Positions 52,019 through 63,057 are shown, numbered from the stretch's first letter. The stretch: DNA of 64,000 nucleotides from Diphasiastrum complanatum (GCA_029204225.1 CM055108.1:22246326-22310325); one strand, 5' to 3'. Notes: generated from the letters alone by a model not told the origin. Numbers and translations: made by a program.

Positions 52019-53160
52019 TTCACCATGGGCCTCACCAGTCCTATTGGTGAAAAAGAAAGAAGGGTCTATGCGTCTTTGCAGAGCCCTCAATAAAGTCACA
52101 ATTAAGAATGAATATCCTATGCCTCGCGCAGACGAGTTGTTTGACCAACTCGACGGGGCTAAGTTTTTCAGCAAAATAAACCTCAGATCGGGATATCATC
52201 AAGTCCGTATAAAATCGGAAGATGTCTCGAAAACAGCTTTTAGGACTCGTCACGGTCATTATGAGTTTAAGGTGATGCCATTTGGGCTCACAAATGCTCC
52301 AGCTACCTTTATGACCTTGATGAACAGTGTCCTCAGACCATACTTGGGTAAGTTTGTAGTCGTATTTTTAGATGACATCCTCGTCTACAGCAAAACGAGG
52401 AAGGAGCATCTAAAACACCTCAGAAAGGTGTTTCGACTGCTCAGAAAGCATAAGCTCTATGCTAAACAAACCAAGTGTGAATTCTTCGTTGAAGAAGTAG
52501 CATATTTGGGTCACATTATCTCTTCAGATGGGATTAAGATGGACCCAAATAAGGTTAAAGCCATACTCAGTTGGCTGAGACCTCAGAATATTTTGGAACT
52601 TCAGATCTTTCTTGGTTTGGCGGGATATTACAGACGATTTGTCAAGGAATATGCTCAGATAGTAGTTCCCATGACAAATCTTCTTAAGGGGAAGGGAAAG
52701 GAGTTCATTTGGGAGTCTGCATAGCAGGAGAGCTTTGATGCTCTCAAAACAGCCTTAGCTACAGCACCAGTTCTAAAAGTTGTCGACCCTAATCAGCCAT
52801 TTGTGGTCGAAACAGATGCTAGCGACTTTGCAGTTGGTGCTGTGCTAACTTAGGGTGGACGACCAGTTGCGTTCAAGAGTAAAAAACTCGAGCCAGCTCA
52901 AACTAGGTACAGTGCCTATGAAAAGGAACTCTTTTCTATAGTCCATGCCCTTAAGACTTGGAGGCATTATTTGTATGGTGCCAACTTTGAGGTCCTGACA
53001 GACCATGAGAGTCTTAGATATCTTTGCAATCAGCCTGAGCTTAGAGGTCGGAAAGCTCGTTGGGCAGAGTTGATGCAAGAGTTTGACATGTCTATCAGAT
53101 ATAGACATGGAAAATTCAATACAGTAGCAGATGCCCTTAGCAGAATGCCTATGATAAACG
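51990..53160 (+). pseudogene. Chromovirus RT-RNase H
   Basis: RT motifs: [54 protein letters not shown] and [11 protein letters not shown] with FLDD intact, then the thumb ([17 protein letters not shown]). A stop follows FIWESA at 52722. RNase H starts with [15 protein letters not shown] (first catalytic D present), meets a second stop at 52852, and continues YSAYEKELFSIVHALKTWRH and LTDHESLRYL. Both stops fall where related elements have Gln, so each may be one CAG-to-TAG change. Confidence 0.92.
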
Positions 53161-53199
53161 AGCTGAGTTTTACTCAGATTCGTAATAAGTTACTCGAGT

Positions 53200-54270
53200 C
53201 CTTGAGAGGGAAATGCCAGCATGATGCATTCTTCTCTACTATCTGGAACTCAGTCCAGAGCAGACAGTTACAGACTCCAGAACCAGTTCCCGGGGCTGGT
53301 GCCAGTTCATCCAAGAAGACGACAACTTTCGTTGAGGATGATGATGAGTCCGAGTATACGTCGTCAGATGACGTTGAGGATTCTGAGCCTGTATTACCCA
53401 AGCAAACCCCAGTGGTTGAGGGTCAGTTGACTCAAGGATTCAAATGGAAACAGTATTTCATTCAGGATGAGTACTTGCTCTATAGAGATAGAGTATGTGT
53501 CCCCAATTCAGAGGATTATAGGCAGCAGGTCCTATATGAATGTCATGACAATCCTAGTGCGGGACACCCAAGCATACAGAAGAACCTATGAGCTTCTTCG
53601 TAGGCAATTTTTCTGGCCCAGTATGAAAAAGGACGTCCACCAGTATGTAACCAGTTGCCAGAAATGTCAAGTAAACAAAGCAGAGCGTTTAAAGGCAGGA
53701 GGGTTGTTGCATCCCTTAGAAATACCAGCTAGTAAATGGGAGAGTATCTCCATGGATTTTATAGTAGGCCTACCTAAAACCCAAAAGGTTAATGACGCTA
53801 TATGGGTCACAATTGACCGTCTGACCAAAATGGCTCATTTCATTCCGACCAAAACAACCGTTAGAGCTCCAGAGTTAGCGAGGTTGTTTGTAGACGGGCT
53901 ATTTAAATTGTACGGTCTACCTTCCGGCATAGTCAGCGACCGGGACAATAAGTTTACTGAAAATTTTTGGAGGGCAATATTCCATCATCTCCATACTAAA
54001 CTTAATATGAGTACCACCGACCATCCACAGACGGACAGTCAAACAGAGAGGGTAAATCAAGTGCTGGAGGATATGCTTCGTGCATACGTCAGCAAGAAGC
54101 AGACTAATTGGGAGGAGTATCTCTCGATATTAGAGTTTGCTTACAACAGTATCAAACATTCAGCTACGGGATACAGCCCATTTATGCTGATGTACGGTTT
54201 TCAGCCACGCTCACCCACAGCTGTAGGGTTTAAACAAGAAAAAGTTGAAGCAGCCAGAAACTGGACCTAA
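53200..54270 (+). pseudogene. Chromovirus integrase
   Basis: The zinc-binding part (ECHDNPSAGHPSIQK, then TSCQKCQVNKAE) is split by a frameshift near 53585. The core has all three DDE residues: SMDFIVGLP, IVSDRDNKFTENFW and the E of TDSQTERVNQVLEDML. A GYSPFMLMYGFQPRSP stretch ends the core, and a stop follows at 54268. The integrase would insert cDNA, here probably helped by the chromodomain downstream. Confidence 0.92.
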
Positions 54271-54802
54271 ACCAGATGATAGAACATGCTAAGCGTAGCA
54301 TTAGGCAGTCCCAGGATCGAGCCAGGCATTATGCAGATCCACACAGACGGGATGTGTAGTTCTCCACTGGTGAGAAAGTCTACACGAGAGTCCCAGTCGA
54401 CTCTAAAACCCTCAAATCAGGAGTGTGTGCTAAGTTGTCTCCAAGGTATTGTGGTCCCTTTACCATCAGTAGGAGACTAGACGAGGTCACCTATGAACTA
54501 GAACTCCCACACATCAGTAAGGTTTTTCCAGTCTTTCATGTAAGTCAGTTACGAAAAGCCTTGGCCAGATCAGAAAATCTGGTAGGGGAAAGTGTTCTAG
54601 TTCTCCCATTGGATCCTTAGCAACTTCCACGTGAACCAGAGGAGATTCTTGATAGTAGAGAGACGCAGACTCGTCATACTCTATACCGAGAATATCTGGT
54701 CAAGTGGAATGATCAGCCTGTTGAGAGTGCCACTTGGGAAAGAGGCAGCGTCCTTTGCAAGATTTTTCAAGACTTTATCTTAGAGGACCAAGACGGTTCT
54801 TA
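54271..54802 (+). pseudogene. Integrase C-terminus and chromodomain
   Basis: In shifted frames come the C-terminal [20 protein letters not shown] and [13 protein letters not shown], a stop at 54618, then a chromodomain: PEEILDSRETQTRHTLYREY followed by LVKWNDQPVESATWE. Chromodomains of plant chromoviruses guide integration towards certain chromatin marks. The aromatic positions Y and W of the fold are visible. The pol stop at VLCKIFQDFILEDQDGS is the natural end. Confidence 0.88.
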
Positions 54803-54814
54803 AGGGGGAGGGAG
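54802..54814 (+). other. Polypurine tract of chromovirus
   Basis: AAGGGGGAGGGAG lies directly before the 3' LTR and is the expected primer for plus-strand synthesis. Confidence 0.92.
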
Positions 54815-55172
54815 TGTTATGAGCTCGTAACCAGTGCCGAACCCTGGGGAACACAGATAGGTCAGATATCACAGTCAGGGTCGTGTCCAGCGTACATGAC
54901 CAACAGGGCAAGACAGTGTGAGTAGTGTGCCCCAGCACGGTCCATAGCCATGGCGGGCCTAACACAGCCTAGGGACCCTGTCAGCAGGATAGGGCCCCCA
55001 GTTGGGTCCCGACGTGCAGTCGGCCACGTCAGTGCCACGTGGCCGACACTTGGCAGTTGCATGCTACCAGTCCTCACACTGGGCTAGGAGGGGCTTACTC
55101 TATATCAGGGAGTAGGCAAGGTTGGGTGGATCAGTTAGTGTTTGCCCTACTGTGGTGTTAGGATCTATTACA
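54815..55172 (+). repeat. 3' LTR of chromovirus
   Basis: 358 bp starting TGTTATGAGCTCG, about seven substitutions from the 5' LTR. The 11-bp inverted repeat is kept (55019-55029, 55037-55047). Confidence 0.95.
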
Positions 55173-55177
55173 AGAAC

Positions 55178-55860
55178 TAAAGTAATGTAAACAATAAAAC
55201 GCCCACAACCCGGGCCAGGTAGGACTGATGACTAGGAGAAAGCAAGGATGCCCACAACCCGGGCCAAGTGAAGAAGAGAGATCAATTAAAATAGGCCCGA
55301 AGTGTCCGCTGAACGGTACGTCGAGATGAAGGCTGTACCGGCTGTCTACAACCGTGGCGGGTTTTCTTCCGTGGCGGGACAGGTATGTCAATATCAACAT
55401 CCGAATCCTCATCACGGGCTCGTGTCTAAAAGTATCCCATAACTAGCAACTGCTGAGAGTCTATGCCCATATGATCATGCGGAGGCAAAAGTGACTGACG
55501 AAGTAAAAGCATCTCACGGATAAGAAGCCCCAAACACCGAGCATTAGGATAAGAGAAAAAGTTGGTAAGTGTATGCGGACCATCCCAATAAAGACAATAA
55601 TATCGACCACGGTTCTCATAACAAACTCCAGTAGCGACCAGTCTCAACAACAAGCTAATGGGAAGAGGTGCGTAACTGTCCAATGCGGGAACGCAAGCTG
55701 TATGAGAGTGACTGTGAGAGATATAGCGGAAGCAGAGGTAAACCGGCTGGATAAAGGGAAAGAAAGTGTGTTTGGTAATAAATGTGGCGCGGTCGGGAAG
55801 AAGAGTTGGGTCCCCATGTGTGTTGTATATAACGGCGAAAGAGCTGGCGGCAAATATACC
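55178..55860 (-). pseudogene. LINE C-terminal piece and 3' region, right of chromovirus
   Basis: The minus strand encodes YENRGRYYCLYWDGPHTLTN then ARCLGLLIREMLLLRQSLL, homologous to YEIRGRYHCLFRDSPVTLRS and ALMIREMFILRQGL of the LINE at 62.4 kb, followed by an acidic/basic tail (DEDSDVDIDIPVPPRKKTRH). The 5' end abuts a CT tract (minus strand, 55884-55866). The 3' end continues across the chromovirus at 48774. The sequence CCCACAACCCGGGCCA occurs twice (55201, 55251). Confidence 0.8.
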
Positions 55861-55865
55861 GATAT

Positions 55866-56340
55866 GAGAGAGAGAGAGAGAGAGAAAGAAAGAAAGATCT
55901 TTATTAATGTCCATGGAATACCCTAAGGTACATAGGACTGAAAAAAAAGGTACATGTCAAGTATGCCCGGTGGGAGGGTGAAAGCTCTACCACCTAAAAG
56001 AAACAAGATTACAGTAAAACAGGAAATAGTGCTAGGCACAAGGAGAGTCAAGCATCATAAATGTCTCTCTGCTTGTGAAAAAATGATGTAAAGTATGTTG
56101 TGGCACTGTCTCTGAGCGAGCTGCGTCTCTCTGTCGTCGAGTGGATGATTGATGGTGTCTATGCTGTCGTGAAGCTGTAGGCTGTGGCCTGCAGGCTGGC
56201 TGTCTCTCTGGTCAATGACACTGTCTCGGCCGTCTGTGTATGGTGGCATCTGGAATCTTAGCCTCTCCATCAGAATCACTACTCTCTTGCCTCTGTCTCC
56301 GGCGGGATAGACACTCCTGTATGCTCAGCTGTATCAAGGG
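55866..56340 (-). mobile_element. LINE 3' region with TTTC/CT tail
   Basis: Homologous over about 450 bp to 16500-16998. On the minus strand it ends TTGACATGTACC...GGACATTAATAAAGATC, then (TTTC)n and (CT)n. Directly after the CT tract another LINE fragment (55860 downwards) starts. The coding upstream part of this copy is missing. Confidence 0.85.
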
Positions 56341-57204
56341 GGAGGTGTCAGCGTCAAGACCAATGTTTCAAGGGCTTGTTTCATACATCGTTTCGAAACG
56401 CGTTTGAAGCGACTGGTTCTGGTTCAAAACAAGATTTTTTTTTTAGGGTTTTTTTTTTTTTTGAATGTGTTTTTGAGGGTTTACACATGTCATAGACAAT
56501 CCGGTAACAAGTAGATACATTCAATTTAATGAGAATGCTCTAGAGAATGCAATTCAAGAGGAGAAGCTGTAGTATCAGTATGTGGTCACTGCCAACTGGT
56601 CACGACTCACTTGACACTTTCCTTGGTCAATTATTGATATTGTCACCATTCATCATACATATTACAGTCTCAATTTTCAAACATCCAGGAACTTCCAAGT
56701 AAACAGTTAAGTTACAAACTAATAACTATTATCTATAGAACTTTCAACTTTCAACTTACTACTTACTACTTAGTGCTTAGAAGTTACTAGTTAGTACTTA
56801 CAAGTTTGAAGTTACAAGTTACAACTTACAAATTACAAATTACAATGCACTGACCACTAACTTGGAAGTAACTTCAAGTTGGCACTGAGTTCTAACTTCT
56901 AAGTAGTAAGCAGTAGGTTCTAACTAGTATTAAGTAACTACTAACAATTTTGAATTTACAAATTAGACTTCAGTGAATCACAAATTACAATTCAAGAGTC
57001 AAAAATTTAAACTTTTAAGTTTAAAGTAAAAGCAATGATGCTATCATGCTGCATAAATAACAAGAGTGTCAAGAGTGGCCTCAGCCCTCAAGGCTCAAGC
57101 CTGAGGCCCCATGAGTCTGAAGTCAACTGTCATATGTAAACAATATGTATAACTACTATGCTAGAGCTAAGAGCCCTCAACCTAGAGTATCCCACTAATA
57201 ACTA
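56341..57204. other. Possible hAT end and low-complexity DNA
   Basis: At about 56382 the words CATACATCGTTTCGAAACG resemble the CATAG...CATCACGTTTCTAG start of the MITE at 46688 and may be the left end of the hAT relic that follows. From 56720 to 57010 the sequence consists of variations on AAGTTACAACTTACAA and its complement. No gene is seen. Confidence 0.5.
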
Positions 57205-59290
57205 TCATCTATGATCTATGCTGAGCAGTGAGTGCGCCCCCCCCCCCCCCCCCCCAATGCCCATCCAGGCTCTAGCCTCTAGTAGCTGCCAGCCTCGGAC
57301 TCTGTCGTCGTGGAGGCACTGGCATGTCCTCAGGCTCAATGTGATCCTCCCCATCATCAGAGTCACCCTCACCCTCCTCATCCGATCCCTCACCCTCAGT
57401 GGCGGATTCCTCATCTGAGTCAGAGCTAGAGGGACTCTAAGAGGTGTCTGAGACTGTTGCATGGCTCGGGCCCTCTCCTGCGCTCCTAGTCCTGCGTGCT
57501 GCAGCTCGAGTGGTAGGCCCTGGGCAATGCACACAAGGAAATTGGAATCAGGACTTAGGCTCGAGTCTCGACATGTCATATTACTTTTAAGTTTTAACTT
57601 ACAATTTACAAATTACAAATTAGTAATTACAATTTACAATCTAGTAATCTACTATCTAGTATATCTACAAAATTTCAAAGTACTAAAAGCCTACTAATGT
57701 AACGCACTGAATCGGGGAATTGGGCATCGAAATCAACCTGCAGCTGCTAAGGTCTCCCGATGGAGTAGAGCATAGACATCCTCCTCTCATAACTCATGAA
57801 CAATGAACATTTACCATTGAGCATTCCGGAAGCAAATGCAAATGCAAATTGCAAATGTAAATGGCAAGTGCAAATTGCAACGTTCAAAACAATAATCATG
57901 ATTCACAAAATGTAAGTTGTAAGTTGTAACTTACTAAGTTCTAACTTCAAAGCTGAGAGCTCAATGTCGAAAGTTTCAAAGTTGAAACTTGAAAGTGGTA
58001 AGTGGCAAGTGCATACCTGGACAACATTCTCTTTTCCGACCTCCTCAATGGCCTGTGAGATGTACTCAAACAATCTCCTGCCATCCAATGCCATGCCTGG
58101 CTGTGACGTGTCAATCGATCTCAAAAACATGATGCCCATGCAAGAAGACACCAATATATTCACAAGATGGCGCCTCCTTGCATCGGTCCAACCATCTGAT
58201 ATTATAGTGCATCCAAACCTAAAACATTCGACAACACTTTCAAGTTTCAACTAACTAAGTTGCAACTTGCAATTTGCAAATTTGGAGATTGAAAGTTCAA
58301 AGTTAGAAACTTGAAAGTACTAATTTCTAAAGTAGTAAGTACTAAGTGGCAAGTGCAAAGGTATTGAAGATGTAAGGTTAGAGGTATACCTCGCCCATGA
58401 CTTCCTAATGGGCTGTAGGTCAGCATCCACGGACTGCCGCTCAGCATGTAGCTCTCTCGTCCTCAACTGCTCCACGGTCGGGCCCTCCCATTCAACACCG
58501 ATACAAGATACTGCTCGCATCATATCCCTCCATGCAGGGGTCTGTGCCACATGAAAAGGGAGGTCACACAAGTAAAAGCACCTCCTAACAGCAATAGCAG
58601 CTGCATCCCTATGCGACTGCTGGAAGGCTGCCACAAAAACATCCCTGCCTCTCACATGTCCTCGACCCTATCCCCTAACAGTGCTACCAATAGCACTACT
58701 GTCGGCCCCACCAACTCGCACTGCAGGAGTCTCTCCAGAAGAAGAAGGTGGAATGGATGCTGCAGCGGAGCTAGTGCCGGCTACAGGTGCCGGCTGCGAT
58801 GGGGAATCTCGGCTCTCAGCCGCACCTGTAACAATAACATTGGTGTTACTAGTTACGCAACAGGCTTTAGGTAATAAATTATAGTTAGCGAGAGAGCTCA
58901 GGGAACAATCACTAATTACTCATTAGTAATCAAAGTTTAAAGTTATAGAATAAACTTTTAAGTTTTAGCTTTAGATCAAATTTCAAATTTTCAATCAATG
59001 TCAATGATCAAACAAGATTCAAGAATCACCTGTGCCTGAAGTAGTAGCAGGAGAGTCGTCCCCGATCCCGGCAATCCTCAGTGACTTTGGGGCCTGAGTG
59101 CAAACGACGATCTCATATCCTCGAAGACGTAAAAGATGCGCCCTGATTCGAACGGGGCCACCTCCATAAGTGTTCCCGCAATACTTGCAAGTCCACTTCT
59201 TCGTGCCTGATGTGCCATAACCTGAATTAAGGGTGACGTGATCCCATAAGGGATCCCGCTGTCTGGGTATTGCTAATAGCTATCTAGTGT
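57205..59290 (-). pseudogene. Second hAT transposase, internally deleted
   Basis: Minus-strand exons resemble the hAT at 28-33 kb. A BED finger (KKWTCKYCGNTYGGGGPVRI, RAHLLRLRG; 59023-59270) is followed by a Ser/Pro linker and VFVAAFQQSHRDAAAIAVRR (58391-58828, with one TAG). Next comes FGCTIISDGWTDARRRHLVN then FLRSIDTSQPGMALDG (58016-58218), the first part of DUF659. The conserved centre and hAT C-terminal domain are missing. An acidic tail (DSDDGEDHIEPEDMPVPPRR, near 57280-57400) remains. Introns are filled with TTACAA-type low-complexity sequence. The upstream edge meets AC and CT tracts and no terminal repeat was found there. Confidence 0.8.
57237..57255. repeat. Poly-C run of 19 bp
   Basis: An uninterrupted run of about 19 C (G on the gene strand) just downstream of the acidic tail of the hAT relic. 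Such long G/C homopolymers are rare in AT-rich plant DNA and prone to sequencing error. Confidence 0.9.
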
Positions 59291-59680
59291 CAACAAAACA
59301 ATAATTGTATTAAATTCAGACTTCAAATTAAAAACTAATCCTAAATTCTAATTTCCAAAACGGTAAACCTATGCTCTAAGTTCTAACCTCAATCTATCCC
59401 TATCCTCTCTCTCTCTAGACTCTCTCTCTCAATCTCACACACACACACACACACACACATGTCACGACAGTCTCAAGACTCACACACACACACCACACAG
59501 TGCACACACACAAACACAGTTTAACACACCACCACACTCAAAGTTGAAAGTTCACACACATGTCACACACACACATACACTCCCTCTATTTCACAATGCA
59601 CACAAACACACAAACACTCCCTCTCTTTCACACACACAAACACACAAACACTCCCTCTCTTTCACACACACACACACACT

Positions 59681-59763
<83 letters not shown>
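59291..59763. repeat. AC-rich region and (CT)n tract
   Basis: Runs of ACAC and CTCT units from about 59410, then a pure CT run of about 80 bp (59684-59763). The next base begins LINE coding sequence. Frames through it give only Ser-Leu and Thr-His runs. Confidence 0.92.
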
Positions 59764-59765
<2 letters not shown>

Positions 59766-61103
59766 GCACGCTATATCTGGATTCGTATTGTTGGACAAGA
59801 CATTGGTTTGGACAGGGACCTCTTTGTGGCGGCTTGTTACTTTCCTCCAGAGTCTTCATCCTTTGCAGAGGGCACAGGTTCACCATACCTTGATTTGTCA
59901 CCTGATATTATCAGATTTGCAAAGCGAGGGCATATTTTCCTCATTGGGGATTTTAATGCTCGAACCTCCTCACGACAGTCCGAGTTTTATGACATCACCG
60001 ACCAATTCCGCATTCATGCTCTTGACAGCGACGAGGTGGGAGTTACCAAGGTCTCAGAGGACAGCTTGGGACCTATTACCCCCTATGGTGAGCATTTGTT
60101 GCAGTTTGGAGAGGCACATGAGTTAGCCATTTACAATGGTCTAACTTGCTGGCCAGATTCCGGCAGTTATACTTGTCATCCTCATAGTGGCAGACATAGT
60201 GTTGTGGACTATCTCATGGGATCACCATCCTCCATACCTCTCATCTCTGATTTTCACATCTCCCCCACCACTCTCTCTGATCACTCCTTTCGCTCCTTCG
60301 CTATCGGCCGCCTCCCACCCCCTCAGTTATCCTCACATCCCCTGCTTACCCGAGCACCCAGGTATACATTCAGCTCTTTATACACACCAGTCTATCAGGA
60401 AATTCTTACCTCCTTACTCCATTCGTTTCCGCACGATAGTACACTCGAGACTCAAGCAGCTTTCCTTAGCACCTCTCTTTATGCTGCTGCTTCTCTAGCT
60501 TTTCCATCTAAGGCCCATAAAGGCAAACACACACGTCCCTCGTCACTACGCCCTCCACACCCTCCATGGTATGATACCGAGTGTCACTCTCTTCATCATC
60601 TTGTCACCCATGCACGCAATCATGAACCTCATCTCCTTCGCTCTACTCGACGTTCTTACCATCGCACACTCCGTCGGAAAAAGCGTGCTTATGATGACTC
60701 TGAAGGAAAACGCCTTGTTGACCTTCTCTTCAGTACTTCTTCAGGCGCCTGTTGGCGTGAGTTTATCCCTCGTACTCCACCACCTCTCCTGGAAGACCTT
60801 CGCATATGGACTGACTACGCTACCAGTCTATATACCATACCTACTGACGCACCTATCTCTATCTCCCCTCGTCCCTCTGAGTTCACCTTCTTCACCGCTG
60901 ACATGGTACTTGCGGCCATCAAGAAAATGAAATCCCATAAAGCAAGAGACATTGAAGACCTTGAGTCTGAACTCCTAGTCCATGCTACCGACCTCCTTGC
61001 TCCCACACTAGCCACTCTCCTCAATTCCGCCATTGTCTCTAGCTTTCTTCATCCTGGTGCACCAACATCGTCCATCCTATCCATAAAAATGGTGATCCCA
61101 TGA
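59764..61103 (+). pseudogene. LINE ORF2, endonuclease and RT start
   Basis: Coding begins directly after the CT tract, inside the APE-type endonuclease. It reads LFVAACYFPPESSS, HIFLIGDFNARTSS (catalytic D/N block), SVVDYLMGSPSS and TTLSDHSFRSFAI (the S-D-H catalytic end). The region after it (KMKSHKARDIEDLESELLVH) leads to the polymerase. The endonuclease nicks target DNA to prime reverse transcription. The N-terminal third of the endonuclease and any ORF1 are absent, as in 5'-truncated insertions. A frameshift near 61055 separates it from the RT frame. The first 70 residues of the open frame are CT-repeat artefact, so I start at 59764. Confidence 0.88.
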
Positions 61104-61640
61104 TTCCTGGTAACTACCGCACTATCATGATCGGACATGTCCTCACTAAGCTTTATGGTACCATACTCCAGTCTGCAGGAAGCTTAGAGGCAGAATCGAG
61201 GAGATTACATGCATTGGGACAGGCAGGTTTCCGGGCTCATTACTTTACCACTGACCATATTTTCACACTTAGAGCTTTGATTGAGGAAGCTAAGCACAAG
61301 AAAGAAAGGGTTTACTGCTGTTTTGTGGACTTCAGGAAAGCCTTTGATTCTGTACCACGATCCCTACTCATTCAGAGACTTCGGGATCTTGGTTTCTCCA
61401 CGGATATTGTTCTGGCAGTGATGGCTCTTTATGAGAAGGTCTTGGGATGCTTCCGACATGGTAGTGGTATCTCTGATCACATTTGGAGCACCATTGGGGT
61501 GAAACAGGGATGCTCTCTTTCGCCGGTTCTTTTTGGATTGTACATTGATGAGTTAGAGCGAGCCATCTCACAGTGTGGAGGAGCTGGCTGTAGACTTGGC
61601 ACCATCTTGATTGCTATTCTCTTGTATGCGGATGATGAGC
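61056..61640 (+). pseudogene. LINE reverse transcriptase
   Basis: HKNGDPMIPGNYRTIMIGHV, GQAGFRAHYFTTDHIFTLRA, YCCFVDFRKAFDSVPRSLLI, GVKQGCSLSPVLFGLYIDEL and ILLYADD give the fingers and palm of a non-LTR RT with an intact YADD box. Coding changes frame just after YADD, and the usual thumb segment (N-x-D-K-T-K) is not visible, which suggests an internal deletion of perhaps 100 residues. The clade is uncertain: T-T-D-H-I-F-T-L-R resembles RTE-like elements more than typical plant L1. Confidence 0.88.
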
Positions 61641-62658
61641 ATGCGACAAGCAGCCACCACTCGACTTGGGAAGGGGCATTCCTCCCTTGTTCAGCTTGAG
61701 CGGTTCTGCTTCAGGAAGTCCATCAGAGATGCTCGCAGTAAGTGCCGACTTTTTGACACTATTGTCACTCCCACAGCCTTGTATGCAGCAGAGACATGGT
61801 GTACAGGTCTTCCATCATCACACTCACGATTACAGACCACCATGCTAGCTCATATGATTCGGGCGAAGTCCTCGGTTCCGCACGAGATTCTTCTTGCAGA
61901 GTTTGCCATTCCACCCATTCAGATAGCTGCAGCTTTCCAGCTCATCGCATATATTCAGAGAGTTCAGGATCTACCAGATGCAGACACGAGGTATACACGG
62001 GCCTCACGCCTCCTCACACTTCCTTCATGACCAGGGCTACCGACTGTCGTGGTTCTCACAGGCATCTCATTTCCTCCTTGATTCATTTGGCATATCCATC
62101 ACAGAGCTCCCCTCAGGCACCCACCAGTATATCAGGCGCTTCTTATATAGAGCATACCTCGACCGTACTTGGAGGCGACAGCTGGGGGTTAAATCCGCCT
62201 ATTACTGAACTCACTTCATTGAGCTTGACATAGTAGGGTTCCCAGTTTTGCCACACTATTTGGACTCGGGATTGTCACACAGCCTTAGATTTACATTGGG
62301 ACAGCTCCGCGTATCATCACATCAGTTGGCTATTGAGACTAGGAGATTCCAGGGTACCCCGAGAGAGGAGCGAATTTGTCAGTTTTGTTCCCTGGATGAG
62401 GTGGAGTCAGAGGAGCACTTTATCTTTAGATGCCCGGTGTATTACGAGATCAGAGGGAGATATCACTGTCTGTTTCGTGATTCGCCTGTCACCCTACGAT
62501 CCCTCCTACCCTATGAGGACTCTCGATGCGCCGCTCTCATGATACGAGAGATGTTTATTCTACGACAGGGCCTATGTCAGACAGCCCAGCGGAGTCATAT
62601 TTCTCAGCCGCAGATCACTTCTTTCTTCTCCCGGAGAAGAGGCGAGATTAGTATCTGA
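61641..62658 (+). pseudogene. LINE C-terminal region with zinc finger
   Basis: After YADD come RQAATTRLGKGHSSLVQLER, TPTALYAAETWCTGLPSSHS and HMIRAKSSVPHEILLAEFAI. Two frame changes later come RFTLGQLRVSSHQLAIETRR and the finger CQFCSLDEVESEEHFIFRC, then YEIRGRYHCLFRDSPVTLRS and ALMIREMFILRQGL. Cys-His fingers at this position occur in several LINE clades and help to hold RNA. Homologous pieces are found at 16.4, 18.1, 38.6-39.3 and 55.4-55.9 kb, so this family is common locally. Confidence 0.87.
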
Positions 62659-63057
62659 TGAGGATGAGGATGATGGAGACTTACATGCCCATCGAGATCA
62701 GAGACAATGTTCCACTCATACTCATGTTGCTGCACGAGCTACCCGACTTATCATGAGGAGACCTCATCTTCCTAGACGACGTCATCGACCACCTGTAGTC
62801 CTTCATGCTGCATCCCGTATTACATCCTTTTATAGCATCAGCGAGACAGGGTTGGATGATAGTGTCATACCGTATTCATGACAGTTAGCAGTATATATGC
62901 TCCCACATGTTTCATATATCATCGCATCCTTTTCAGTTTCAGTTTCAGTTTCAGATCATAGCAGTTAGATTTGTATTTCTGTTATAGTCTTGGAGACGTT
63001 TCATACGCTCCTACGGTTACCACGTACTTGACATGTACATTTACTAGTCTTATATGC
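62659..63057 (+). mobile_element. LINE 3' region, tail cut by Copia
   Basis: An acidic then Arg/His-rich coding tail (SDEDEDDGDLHAHRDQRQCS, MRRPHLPRRRHRPPVVLHAA) ends near 62881. Next comes a 3' UTR with CAGTTTCAGTTTCAGTTTCAG repeats (62934-62955) and CTTGACATGTACATTTACTAG, homologous to the TTGACATGTACCTTTTCTTAG of the other tails. The expected AATAAAGATC(CT)n end is missing because Copia sequence starts near 63058. Confidence 0.8.

Larger units (their letters stand above)
48775..55172 (+). mobile_element. Ty3 chromovirus, full length, young LTRs
   Basis: A complete 6398-bp element with 358-bp LTRs (48775-49132 and 54815-55172), tRNA-iMet primer site, gag, protease, RT, RNase H, integrase, chromodomain and polypurine tract, flanked by the 5-bp duplication AGAAC (48770-48774, 55173-55177). 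The LTRs differ at about seven positions (about 98% identity). Despite that, gag has frameshifts and pol has stops. Chromodomain and iMet primer place it among plant chromoviruses (Tekay/Reina/Galadriel/CRM group, lineage not resolved). It is inserted in a LINE 3' region. Confidence 0.95.
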
